From positions 411,655 through 475,654 of the forward strand of contig JAFEBP010000004.1 of NCBI GenBank assembly GCA_018242605.1: 64,000 nt of DNA, given 5' to 3'. How positions within the stretch are numbered: the first letter of the stretch is position 1; the number at the start of each line of letters is the position of its first letter. Below, piece by piece: positions 1 to 7,823 of the stretch. This stretch comes from Planctomycetota bacterium. GTDB taxonomy: Bacteria; Planctomycetota; Phycisphaerae; Phycisphaerales; UBA1924. A program made the position numbers and the translations under genes. The notes beneath the pieces are model-generated. The model had not been told where the DNA came from and did not search any database. It saw only the letters and a program-made list of their open reading frames with translations.

Positions 1-1299
1 GAGCATGTCTGTGAGGAACTCGTTGACGGCCTGGGCATTCTCGGCTTCGTCGAGGGCGGCTTTCCTGGCGGCTTCGGCTTCGCGGCGGCCGCGGGTGGCT
101 TCGATGGCTTGCCAGGCGGTGGTGGCCGTGCCCGCGAGCAGGATGATGACGGCGGCGGCGACACCGCCGACCAGGGCGCGGTTGCGGCGGGCGAACTTGG
201 CGACCAGGTACGCGCGGCTGGGGGGACGCGCGAGGATGGGCTCATCGTGCAGGAAGCGGATGATGTCGGCGGCGAACTCAGAGGCGGACTGGTACCGACG
301 GGCGCGGTCCTTCTCGAGGGCCTTGGCGACGATCGTCTGGATGTCGCCCTTGAACGCGGCGGCGACGGAGCCGAGCGCGTCGGGCTCATCCTCGCGGATG
401 ATGCGGACGGCCTCGGGGATGGTCTTGTCGCTGACGGCGTGGGGCAGTCGCCCGGCGAGCATCTCGTACAGGATGACGCCGAGTGTGTAGACATCCGAGC
501 GGATGTCCAGGCCGGCGGAGTCGCCGGCGATCTGCTCGGGGCTCATGTAGGGAATGGTGCCGACGAGCTGGCCGACCTCGGTCTGGCAGGTGGCGGTGGC
601 CATGTCGGAGTCTGTGGCGCGGGCGACTCCGAAATCCAGGACTTTGGGCTGGCCATGGGCGTCGACGAGGATGTTGCCGGGCTTGAGATCCCGGTGGATC
701 ACGCCCTTCTGATGGGCGTGGGCGACGGCCTCGCAGACGCGGACGAAAAGACCGAGACGCTCGCGCATCGGCAGGTCGCGCTGCGCGACGTGCTGGGTGA
801 GCGGCACGCCCCGGATGTACTCCATCGCGAAGAAGGGCTGGGTGCCCGATCCGGTATCGGCGGTGGCGGCCTCGTACACCTGGGCGATGCCGGGGTGCTG
901 GAGGCGGGCCAGGATCTGCGACTCGTGCTCGAAGCGGCGGAGCAGGCGCGGGGAGAGTGCGCCGGGGCGGATGACCTTGAGCGCGACCGTGCGTTTGGGG
1001 CGGTCCTGCTCGGCGAGGTAGACCATGCCCATGCCGCCTTCACCCAGGATGCCCAGGATGGTGTATGAGCCCAGGCGCTTGAGGTGTGTGGCCGGGGCGG
1101 CGTGGGCTTGTTCACCGGGAACGGGCTGGCTGCTCACCAGCGTGGCGCAGTCGCCCTGGGCCAGGAGTTGCAGGACCTGTTCGCGGAGGTCCGCGTCGTT
1201 CGCGCAGGCGCCGTCGACGAACTGCGCTCGCTGGGGCTCGGACAGGGTCAGAGCCCGGCGGGCGATCTCAGCAGCGGATTTGTGCGGCGGTTGTGGCAC
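1..1299 (-). CDS. Membrane-anchored Ser/Thr protein kinase, C-terminus cut by window edge
   Basis: Hanks-type kinase that phosphorylates Ser/Thr on cytoplasmic targets; 433 residues are visible and the reading frame is still open at base 1. Residues 1-75 form a helical leader of the type found before planctomycete kinases (ALTLSEPQRAQFVDGAC). The glycine loop GEGGMG is at 86-91, the ATP lysine in VALKVI at 108, the catalytic loop HRDLKPGN at 202-209, DFG at 222-224 and SPE at 253-255, so the kinase looks active. A transmembrane segment lies at about 376-392, followed by a charged helix; family members usually continue outward into TPR or similar repeats, which would lie beyond the window. The GTG start at 1299 is chosen because GGGGA lies seven bases upstream and the nearby ATG at 1306 is in a frame that stops after 12 codons. 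It lies 111 bases downstream of flhB on the same strand. Confidence 0.9.
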   Translation of the reverse strand, partial: MPQPPHKSAAEIARRALTLSEPQRAQFVDGACANDADLREQVLQLLAQGDCATLVSSQPVPGEQAHAAPATHLKRLGSYTILGILGEGGMGMVYLAEQDRPKRTVALKVIRPGALSPRLLRRFEHESQILARLQHPGIAQVYEAATADTGSGTQPFFAMEYIRGVPLTQHVAQRDLPMRERLGLFVRVCEAVAHAHQKGVIHRDLKPGNILVDAHGQPKVLDFGVARATDSDMATATCQTEVGQLVGTIPYMSPEQIAGDSAGLDIRSDVYTLGVILYEMLAGRLPHAVSDKTIPEAVRIIREDEPDALGSVAAAFKGDIQTIVAKALEKDRARRYQSASEFAADIIRFLHDEPILARPPSRAYLVAKFARRNRALVGGVAAAVIILLAGTATTAWQAIEATRGRREAEAARKAALDEAENAQAVNEFLTDML

Positions 1300-1410
1300 G
1301 ATGCATCCCCGGGACCGGGGCGGTGACTTCGTGGCGCACCGCCTCCCGTGGGCTGAGCATCGGACGATCGGCAGCGTGGGGCCAACAGAGCGCGGCCCGA
1401 CGCGGTGCAA

Positions 1411-2466
1411 TTACTCGGGTTGTGCGGGTCGTGCGTCCGGCGCGGGCCGCCACGGAGAGGCGCGGCCGGCGAGGGTGTTCTGGCGTTCGGCTTCGCGCAG
1501 CGTGCGTGCCGCGGCGTCGAAGGTGTGTTCGGGAACGAACTCGCCGAGCGTGATCCGGCGGGCGAGGGCGGCGATGTGGGCGTCGGCGATGACGGGGATG
1601 CGGGCCTGGTCGGCGGCGCGAGAAAGGGCGAGGGCTCGCCAGCCGATGCCGGCGCTGACGATGCGCGGGGCCGAATCGAGCGCGGGATCAAAGCGGAGTG
1701 CGACGGCGCAATCGCCGGCGGCGACGACGAGGTGGGCGTCGGCGGGGAGAAGGATGTCGCCGGCATCGCGGCGTCGGGAACGGCCGACGCCTTCTTCCTC
1801 GCGCTGTTCGCGGCGGGCCTGTTCGGGCGTGAGCTTGAGGGATTCGCGGCGGGACCAGACGCGGTAGGCGAGATCGCCGACGCCGATGACGAGGCCGACG
1901 CCGGCGATGACGGCGAGCGTGCGCGAGGCGAGCGACATGATGAGCGGGGCGATTGAAGAGAAGCCCTGCCGCCCCACTGCTCCCGCGATGGGGACCGAGG
2001 TCCATACGGTGAGCGCCGCGGCGGCGGAGATGGCGAGCAGGGCGCACGCGGCGATGGCGAGCGGGGCGGGAGAGAGAGCGTGTTGAAGGCGAGCGAGGAG
2101 CGTGGAGGCGGAGAGACGGGAGGAGTCGGGCGTGAGCGGTGCGACGGTGAAGAGTGGGCCGACTTGTATCACGACAGCGGCGATGGCGGCCAGGAAGAGA
2201 GCCAAAAAAAAGGGCCAGAGCGTGAGCGCAGCGGCGGTGAGAGTTTGAGAGAGCGCGGCGAAGGGGGTGACTGCCGCGCTGGGGGCGAAGCAGGCGGCGG
2301 CGGTCGATTGGAGCGTGGCGGCGGTGCGAGGGAGGATCTTGGGCAGCATCGCGAAAGCGCAGGCGAGCACCAAGGCGGCGGCGAGCGTGCCGGAGCGGGC
2401 GACGTTGCCGGCGGCACGGGCGCGTTGGAGCGTGCGCGGGGAGGCGGGCTGTGAGGCGGTGCTCAT
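1411..2466 (-). CDS. flhB: Flagellar export-gate protein FlhB lacking the NPTH autocleavage motif
   Basis: Inner-membrane component of the flagellar type III export gate; in the family its cytoplasmic domain self-cleaves at N/PTH and switches export from rod-hook to filament substrates. The 351 residues show the family N-terminus (SPRTLQRARAAGNVARS, 9-25), four hydrophobic segments between about 28 and 200, a charged linker at 205-235 and the cytoplasmic domain. At 249-252, where NPTH is expected before YAVALxY, the sequence is AAGD followed by CAVALRFDP. Alignment on CAVAL and on the later RIPVIADAHIAALAR block leaves little doubt about the position. The gene starts at ATG 2466, overlapping the fliR stop as ATGA. 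The loss of the motif suggests an uncleaved FlhB or altered substrate switching; function otherwise inferred from the operon. Confidence 0.88.
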   Translation of the reverse strand: MSTASQPASPRTLQRARAAGNVARSGTLAAALVLACAFAMLPKILPRTAATLQSTAAACFAPSAAVTPFAALSQTLTAAALTLWPFFLALFLAAIAAVVIQVGPLFTVAPLTPDSSRLSASTLLARLQHALSPAPLAIAACALLAISAAAALTVWTSVPIAGAVGRQGFSSIAPLIMSLASRTLAVIAGVGLVIGVGDLAYRVWSRRESLKLTPEQARREQREEEGVGRSRRRDAGDILLPADAHLVVAAGDCAVALRFDPALDSAPRIVSAGIGWRALALSRAADQARIPVIADAHIAALARRITLGEFVPEHTFDAAARTLREAERQNTLAGRASPWRPAPDARPAQPE

Positions 2467-3263
2467 GGGGCGCGGCCTCCGGTCTGCGCGCTAGCGCGGG
2501 AGAGTTCGCGGCCGATGGTGGGCAGGCGGGATTGGATGGCGGCGAAGAGCACGGCGGCGGTGAGCAGGATGGCGAGCAGGGGCTTGATGGTGAGGCCCAT
2601 GAAGAAGGCGTTGATGCTGGGGGCGAGGCGGGACAGTGCGCCCAGGGCGATGTCGGCGAGGAGGATGAGGATGATGACGGGCGCGGCGAGGATGAACGCG
2701 GAGGAGAAGAACGCCGCGGCGAGGCGGAGGCCGGCGGTGAGCGCGAGGCCTTGCATCAGTTGCGGGGGCTGCAGGGCGTCGGGGGGGAAGGCCGTGAAGG
2801 AGGTGCAGAGCGCTTCGATCGCGAGGCGGCCGCCGCCGAGCGCGAAGACGGCGGCGAGAGCGAACAGATGGGCCAATGTTCGCGTGGGGTGGGGCGCGGA
2901 GGAGATGGGGTCGAACGTGCCGCGGGAGGCGCGGCCGGCGGCGGTGTCGATGAGCGAGCCCGCGGCGGCGAAGACGGCGAAGGTGAGTTGAATGATGGCG
3001 GCGAGGACGGCACCCAGGGCGAGTTCCTTCAAGAGCAGGAAGAACCAGCGAGCGGTTGATGCGGGAACCGGGAGCGAGAGAGCGAGCGGAACACAAAGAA
3101 CGGCGGCGATGGCGAGGCGAACGGCCCACGGCGCGGCGCGGCCGCCCAGGAGCGGCGAGCAAAGGGCGACGACGGCGAGCCGTTCGAAGATGAGAACAAA
3201 CAGCCAGGCGCGGGGCGCGAGCGTCGCGGCGGGCTGCAGGGACGCGGAGAGATCAGCCAACAC
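2463..3263 (-). CDS. fliR: Flagellar export-gate protein FliR
   Basis: Integral membrane subunit of the FliPQR export pore at the base of the flagellum. The 266 residues are close to the usual FliR length and are mostly hydrophobic, with about six membrane segments. The recognisable core is the stretch from LFVLIFERLAVVALCSPLLG (20-39) through FDPISSAPHPTRTLAHLFAL (about 141-160), which corresponds to the family motif ending in N-x-x-x-x-x-L. The start is GTG at 3263, overlapping the end of fliQ by 11 bases, and the stop overlaps the flhB ATG, so fliQ, fliR and flhB are likely co-translated. Confidence 0.92.
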   Translation of the reverse strand: MLADLSASLQPAATLAPRAWLFVLIFERLAVVALCSPLLGGRAAPWAVRLAIAAVLCVPLALSLPVPASTARWFFLLLKELALGAVLAAIIQLTFAVFAAAGSLIDTAAGRASRGTFDPISSAPHPTRTLAHLFALAAVFALGGGRLAIEALCTSFTAFPPDALQPPQLMQGLALTAGLRLAAAFFSSAFILAAPVIILILLADIALGALSRLAPSINAFFMGLTIKPLLAILLTAAVLFAAIQSRLPTIGRELSRASAQTGGRAP

Positions 3264-3513
3264 GCGCGAGCTCCGCGAGCGTGCGGGCGGCGAAGATGGT
3301 GAGTTCGTGGAAGATCCACGAGCCGGCGATGGCGAGTGCCGCGGCGACGGCGAGGAGCTTGGGGACCGCGCTCACGGTTTGATCCTGGACCTGAGTCGCC
3401 GCCTGCAACGTGCTGATGAGGAAGGAGACGCACGCGGCGGCGAGAATGACCGGGGCGGCGAGCATCGCGGCGAGGATGAGGGCCTGGGAGGCGATGTGGG
3501 AGAAGTCGGGCAT
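3253..3513 (-). CDS. fliQ: Flagellar export-gate protein FliQ
   Basis: Small two-helix membrane subunit that surrounds FliP and FliR in the flagellar type III export pore. The 86 residues match the normal FliQ length, with two hydrophobic helices (about 11-32 and 50-70) joined by the family loop FLISTLQAATQVQDQTVSAV. The ATG at 3513 is preceded by a strong AAGGAG ribosome-binding site. The gene lies nine bases downstream of fliP and overlaps fliR. Confidence 0.94.
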   Translation of the reverse strand: MPDFSHIASQALILAAMLAAPVILAAACVSFLISTLQAATQVQDQTVSAVPKLLAVAAALAIAGSWIFHELTIFAARTLAELARVG

Positions 3514-3522
3514 GAGTTCTCC

Positions 3523-4167
3523 TTAATAGTGATAGCCGGCGATCATTCCCTGCACGATGAGGCGCCAGCCATCCATGGCGACAAAGAGGAGGAGTTTGAA
3601 GGGCAATGACACCGTCGTGGGGCTGAGCATGTGCGCGCCGGTGGCGAGGAGAATGGAGCTGACGATCAGGTCGATGACGAGGAACGGGATGAAGATGAGA
3701 AAGGCGGACATGAACGCTTCGGTGAGCTCGGTGAGAACGAAGCCGGGGGCGTGGATCGAGATGGCGTCGGCGAGAGGGCCGGAGAGGGCGGTCGTTTTGG
3801 ATTGCTCCGCGGCCTTCTGGCGGAGGCGGGTAAAGAGCGCGGCGTCCTGCTCGCGGGTGTTGGCCTTGAGAAAGTCGGCGAGAGGCTGGGCGGAGGCGGC
3901 GGTGAGGGCGGCGGCGTCGATGGCAGCGGGTGCGCGTTTGGAGTAGTCGGCTTCGATGCGCGATATGACGGGCCACATGACGTGGATGCTCAAGACGAGC
4001 GAGATGCCCAGGACGACGGGCGTGGGCGGCATCTTGGGGGTGCCCAGGGCGTAGCGGAGGGCGGCGCCGACGATCGCGAACTTGGCGAAGGGTGTGATGG
4101 CGATGAGCAGAAGCGGCAGCGCGACGGCCCAGAGCGCGGCGAGGGGGAGTTGGGTGTCGGCGGGCAT
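3523..4167 (-). CDS. fliP: Flagellar export-gate protein FliP
   Basis: Core subunit of the FliPQR flagellar export pore. The 214 residues are shorter than the usual 240-250 because the cleaved signal peptide of classical FliP is missing; the protein begins directly at the first membrane helix. The family blocks are clear: TPFAKFAIVGAALRYALGT (25-43) followed by PPTPVVLGISL, and near the C-terminus LTEAFMSAFLIFIPFLVIDL and SLPFKLLLFVAMDGW. This is the first gene of the fliPQR-flhB run on the minus strand; no fliO or fliN lies immediately upstream. Confidence 0.93.
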   Translation of the reverse strand: MPADTQLPLAALWAVALPLLLIAITPFAKFAIVGAALRYALGTPKMPPTPVVLGISLVLSIHVMWPVISRIEADYSKRAPAAIDAAALTAASAQPLADFLKANTREQDAALFTRLRQKAAEQSKTTALSGPLADAISIHAPGFVLTELTEAFMSAFLIFIPFLVIDLIVSSILLATGAHMLSPTTVSLPFKLLLFVAMDGWRLIVQGMIAGYHY

Positions 4168-4281
4168 CCGGGGACGGTAGGACGGAGGGGGTGGGTGGTC
4201 GGGGCGCGGGGTGCGCGTGCCGGGGTTGCCGGGCGCGATGAGGGGTTGTGTTGCGGGGGCGCGGTGAGATGGAGCGCCGGC

Positions 4282-4842
4282 CTACTGATGGCCCTTCCAG
4301 TGCTCTTCGATCATCCACAGGGGTTGGGTGGGGATGGCGGTTCGGATTCGGTTGATCAGTTGCTCGTATTGCTCGGAGTTGAACTTGGACCAGCGGATTC
4401 GGCGGGCCTGACGCCATTGCGGCGCCTGACCGCCGACATCGAGATCAGCGAGCGTTTTGAGAAGGACGTCGTCGATGGGCGGGTGCAGGGCTTTGACTCG
4501 CGGATTCGAGTGGCACCCGCCGCAGACGAAGCGGGACTTGAGATACACGTTGAGGAGCTTGGCCGCGACGCCGTGGGTGAAGTTCAAGCCGCGTGCGGCG
4601 GCGGCGTTGACCACACGGGATCGCCACCTGCGGTGCTCGGCGTCGACGCGGTGAGGCTCGGGGAGTTGCGAGGGCGAGTTGAACGCGGCGCCAAACCCGG
4701 ATTGTTCGAGAATCTCTCGCCCGAGTTCGACCTTGAATCGGCAGCCATTAACGGACGCCGCCCGGCTGGCGGCCCACGCGGCGAATCGGTGTTGGAGATG
4801 AGCGATGCCGAACGGCTCGGCGCGGGAATGACCGGGAGTCAT
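4282..4842 (-). CDS. Conserved protein of unknown function, partner of RhuM
   Basis: 186-residue soluble protein with no signal peptide or membrane segment. It has an alpha-helical look, with FAAWAASRAASVNGCRF near the start, THGVAAKLLNVYLKSRFVC in the middle, a CGGC pair at about 112-115 and a closing IRWSKFNSEQYEQLI. I recall this type as a widespread protein of unknown function, but I cannot name a characterised member. The start ATG overlaps the stop of the upstream RhuM-family gene (ATGA), so the two are probably co-translated and work together. A role in defence or in a mobile cassette is inference from that pairing only. Confidence 0.75.
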   Translation of the reverse strand: MTPGHSRAEPFGIAHLQHRFAAWAASRAASVNGCRFKVELGREILEQSGFGAAFNSPSQLPEPHRVDAEHRRWRSRVVNAAAARGLNFTHGVAAKLLNVYLKSRFVCGGCHSNPRVKALHPPIDDVLLKTLADLDVGGQAPQWRQARRIRWSKFNSEQYEQLINRIRTAIPTQPLWMIEEHWKGHQ

Positions 4843-5939
4843 TGGACGGGGCCCTTGCGATCGGGAGGTTGACTCGTGTTGGCGCTGGGCGGCTGAGGGG
4901 ATTGGAGTTTCAGTTGTTTGAGTCGCTCGACGGCGATGTCAAAGTCGCTGGTTGGCTCCGCGGCTTCTCGCACACGCGCGCCGGCCTCGAGCTTGGCGAA
5001 CTCGCGTTCGGCGTGTTCCTTGGCAATTTCGGCGGAAATGCTCCCGGCGTGCGTCAGGATGTTGCGCTCCGTGAACTGAAGGAATGCATCGAGCTTCTTT
5101 ACCCAATCGGCCATGTGCATGGGTCGCTTGTTGCGTGCCTGGTCTTCGGCATAATCCAGGTACATGGTGACGATCCGGTTCAGCGCGTCGAGTTCGTCTT
5201 TGCTGAGGTAGTTCTTCGCCACGGCGACGTCGGCCTTGCGAATCGGGCCGCGGGGAGCGTTCTTCCATGTGGTCAGGCCCATGTTGGGCTTGGCCGCATC
5301 GGCGCGCTGCTTGATAATCTCCGCGGCCGTGTGGCCGTGGATCGCCCAGTGCAGCTTATTCTGAACGGTCGCGTAGAACTCCTGGGTGATCGGTGAATCC
5401 GCGGCGTAGTCGATGCTGGTCGCGTAAATGTCTGTAATTTTCTGGTAGAACCGTCGCTCGCTGGCGCGGATATCGCGGATGCGTTCGAGGAGTTCGTCGA
5501 AGTAGTCAGCGCCGAAGTTGTTTGCGTCCTTGAGGCGTTGATCGTCGAGAGCGAAGCCCTTGACGAGGTATTCGCGGAGGGTGGCGGTTGCCCATTGACG
5601 GAACTGAGTGCCGCGGGTGGAACGGACGCGGTATCCGACGGCGATCACGACGTCGAGGGAGAAGTGACGGAGAAGCCGCTGCACCTCACGAACTCCCTCC
5701 TTGCGAACTTGTAAGTAATCCTTACAAGTTGCGGCCTCGGCAAGCTCCCCCTCCGCGTATACACCTTGGATGTGCATGGTGATGTTCTGGGGCGTGGTTT
5801 GGAACAGTTCGGCCATCTGAGCCTGAGTCAGCCAGACGGTTTGGCCATCGAGCCGCACATCGATGCGGGTTCGTCCGTCCTCGCTCTTGTAGAGGAGTAG
5901 TTCGCCCTGATCTCCCGGACTCGGCGCGTCTGCGGACAT
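4839..5939 (-). CDS. rhuM: RhuM family protein
   Basis: Member of the RhuM family, first named from a Salmonella pathogenicity island and common near restriction-modification and other accessory loci; biochemical role unknown. 366 residues. The N-terminal part has a helix-turn-helix-like block (TVWLTQAQMAELFQTT, about 35-50), then the family core DVVIAVGYRVRSTRGTQFRQ and WATATLREYLVKGFALDD. The C-terminal half holds the second family region (ITDIYATSIDYA, LHWAIHGHTAAEII, AVAKNYLSKDEL). The start at 5939 is preferred over an in-frame codon 63 bases upstream because GGAGGA sits just before it. The stop overlaps the downstream unknown gene. The low-homology, island-like pairing suggests horizontal acquisition. 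Confidence 0.87.
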   Translation of the reverse strand: MSADAPSPGDQGELLLYKSEDGRTRIDVRLDGQTVWLTQAQMAELFQTTPQNITMHIQGVYAEGELAEAATCKDYLQVRKEGVREVQRLLRHFSLDVVIAVGYRVRSTRGTQFRQWATATLREYLVKGFALDDQRLKDANNFGADYFDELLERIRDIRASERRFYQKITDIYATSIDYAADSPITQEFYATVQNKLHWAIHGHTAAEIIKQRADAAKPNMGLTTWKNAPRGPIRKADVAVAKNYLSKDELDALNRIVTMYLDYAEDQARNKRPMHMADWVKKLDAFLQFTERNILTHAGSISAEIAKEHAEREFAKLEAGARVREAAEPTSDFDIAVERLKQLKLQSPQPPSANTSQPPDRKGPVQ

Positions 5940-6181
5940 CTCATTCCTCCAATATCGCTGGCGTACAGCGGGTGCGTCACCTCGCGGCGAACGGCTCGCC
6001 ACGGTAGGTGTCGAGTGTGTACCGCGCGGACCGATTGTCGCATTGGGGCGCAGCGGCTAGATCAGGAGCCGGTGCGTGATTCTCGCGCAAATGCTGCGTG
6101 CCATCCCGGTTTTGGCCGCGCGAAGCCTTCGCTCTGACTGGGCGTCGGGGCGATATGTAATGAGGTCTCCTCTGCCAGCGG

Positions 6182-6814
6182 TCAGGTCGCGTCGGCTTTG
6201 TGAACGGCGTCGCAGAAGGCGCGGATGAGGTCGGCGTCCTTGATGCCCTTCTCGCGTTCGACGCCGCTGGAGACATCGACGGCGTAGGGGCGCACGGCGC
6301 GGATGGCGGCGCCGACGTTGTCGGGCTTGAGACCGCCGGCGAGAATGATCGGCTTGGTCACGCTCTTCAAGTGCGGGGTGAGGGCGGTCCAGTCGAAGGC
6401 GATGCCTTCGCCGCCGGCGGAGCCGTCGACAAGGATCGCGAAGACATCCTCGCAGCGCTCCCAGCGGGCCAGGTCCGCGGCGATGGTGGCGGGATTGAAC
6501 TTGACGGCCTTGATGATGTCGGGGCCGCAGGCCTTGACGGTGCGTTCGTTCTCGTTGCCGTGGAGCTGCACGTGGGTGGTCGGGCAGGCTTCCTCGATGT
6601 CGCTGAAGGTGTCGGCGTCGGGGTCGGCGATGACGCCGACGGTCGAGACGAACGGGGGGAGGAAGGCGCACAGGTCGAAGGCTTCGTCGGGGTCGATGTA
6701 CCGCGGCGAGGTGCCGACAAAGTTGAAGCCGATGGCGTCGACGCCGGCGCGGGCGGCGGCGATGAGGATGTCTTCATCGCGGACGCCGCAGATTTTGATT
6801 CGGGTGCGTGGCAT
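6182..6814 (-). CDS. trpF: Phosphoribosylanthranilate isomerase
   Basis: Catalyses the Amadori rearrangement of N-(5'-phosphoribosyl)anthranilate to CdRP in tryptophan biosynthesis. 210 residues, the normal TrpF length, forming one (beta/alpha)8 barrel. The signature KICGVRDED at the N-terminus carries the catalytic Cys (about residue 8), FNFVGTSPRYID follows, VQLHGNE is in the middle, the catalytic Asp is in ILVDGSAGGEG, and the phosphate-binding loop ILAGGLKPDNV and VDVSSGVE close the protein. The ATG at 6814 gives the family N-terminus; a longer reading frame upstream is discarded. No other trp genes are adjacent. Confidence 0.95.
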   Translation of the reverse strand: MPRTRIKICGVRDEDILIAAARAGVDAIGFNFVGTSPRYIDPDEAFDLCAFLPPFVSTVGVIADPDADTFSDIEEACPTTHVQLHGNENERTVKACGPDIIKAVKFNPATIAADLARWERCEDVFAILVDGSAGGEGIAFDWTALTPHLKSVTKPIILAGGLKPDNVGAAIRAVRPYAVDVSSGVEREKGIKDADLIRAFCDAVHKADAT

Positions 6815-6906
6815 GGGGAGAATCGGGAAAGGGTGACGTGAAGGATTAAGAGAAGAGACAATGCGAGCCGAGTCTGCGGGAATTATAGGGGAGTTGAGCG
6901 GATTGT

Positions 6907-7566
6907 TTACCTGAATCCGGCGGCGCCGATGCCGCCGATAGAGAGCATGGCGATGCCGCTGACGTGCCACTGGCCATCGTCGGCGCGTTCGCAATCAACC
7001 CGCCACCAAGAAGGAGTCGGGGCGGGGGCTTCTTCGGGGGTGACGGTGACTTTGAGTTGGACGCGGCCGCGGTTGGGGGCGTCCATGGTGGCGTCGATGG
7101 TGTCGATGCGGTAGTCGCGGATGTGGTACTGTCGAGAGGGCGGAAACTCTTCGGCGACGCGCACGAGGATCTGGGCGCGGTCGAGGGGGTTGCCCGAGAG
7201 GGGGCTCACGAGCACGGCGTCGGTAGAGAGCAGGCGGCCCAGGGTGGCGGTGTCGGCGGCGACGACGGACTGGACCATGTCGCGGGAGAGTTGCTTCATG
7301 ATCTCGCGGTCGGTGCGGACGAGCCAGGCGGTGACGATGACGGCGACGGCGAGCAGGGCGCCGATCGCGGCGGAGACGCGGGCGCTGGTGATGCGGCCGC
7401 GGGTGCTGAAGGCGGCGTACAGCACGATGCCCAGACCGACGGCGGCGATGGCGGGGAGCGTGGGGCTCTCGAAGAGCCAGGTTTCGAGCAGCGGCGCGGG
7501 GGGCAGGGGCGTGGGCGCGGGGGCGTCGAGGCTTTGAAGAGATTGTGCGAGGAAGGTGAAGGGCAT
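6907..7566 (-). CDS. Membrane-anchored NTF2-like protein of unknown function
   Basis: 219 residues. Two hydrophobic helices (about 36-54 and 65-83) anchor the protein, and the remaining 130 residues look like an NTF2/SnoaL-like cone fold: a first helix with LSRDMVQSVVAADTATLGRLL, a loop with DAVLVSP, and later strands such as YHIRDYRIDTIDA and WWRVDCERADDGQWHVSGI. Catalytic NTF2 residues cannot be assigned, so a binding or structural role is as likely as an enzymatic one. It lies 92 bases upstream of trpF on the same strand and is divergent from the large Maf gene. Confidence 0.7.
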   Translation of the reverse strand: MPFTFLAQSLQSLDAPAPTPLPPAPLLETWLFESPTLPAIAAVGLGIVLYAAFSTRGRITSARVSAAIGALLAVAVIVTAWLVRTDREIMKQLSRDMVQSVVAADTATLGRLLSTDAVLVSPLSGNPLDRAQILVRVAEEFPPSRQYHIRDYRIDTIDATMDAPNRGRVQLKVTVTPEEAPAPTPSWWRVDCERADDGQWHVSGIAMLSIGGIGAAGFR

Positions 7567-7823
7567 GTCGCATCCCCGGTCATCCCGGGAACCGGGGGAT
7601 CATTTGCACGCCGCAGCGTGTTGGCGCGGCGGGTGTCGCGCGATTTTGAGTGGGACGAGCCCACCCTCGTGTGGGTGGTACCGGTTGCCCGCCGCGGAGT
7701 GTGCAACCGACCGTTTGCAACGGTCTCGCGCCGGGGTGGGGTGGGATTCCAGCGTGCCTTGAGCGAGGGCCGATGCCATGATCGCCGCGAACTGCCAGAC
7801 CCCGGCGTCGGGGAAGAGACCAC

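Noticed and set aside
7567..7823. Short G+C-rich palindromes between the NTF2-like and Maf genes
   Set aside because: Such short inverted repeats are expected by chance in this composition and no T run or promoter box accompanies them.
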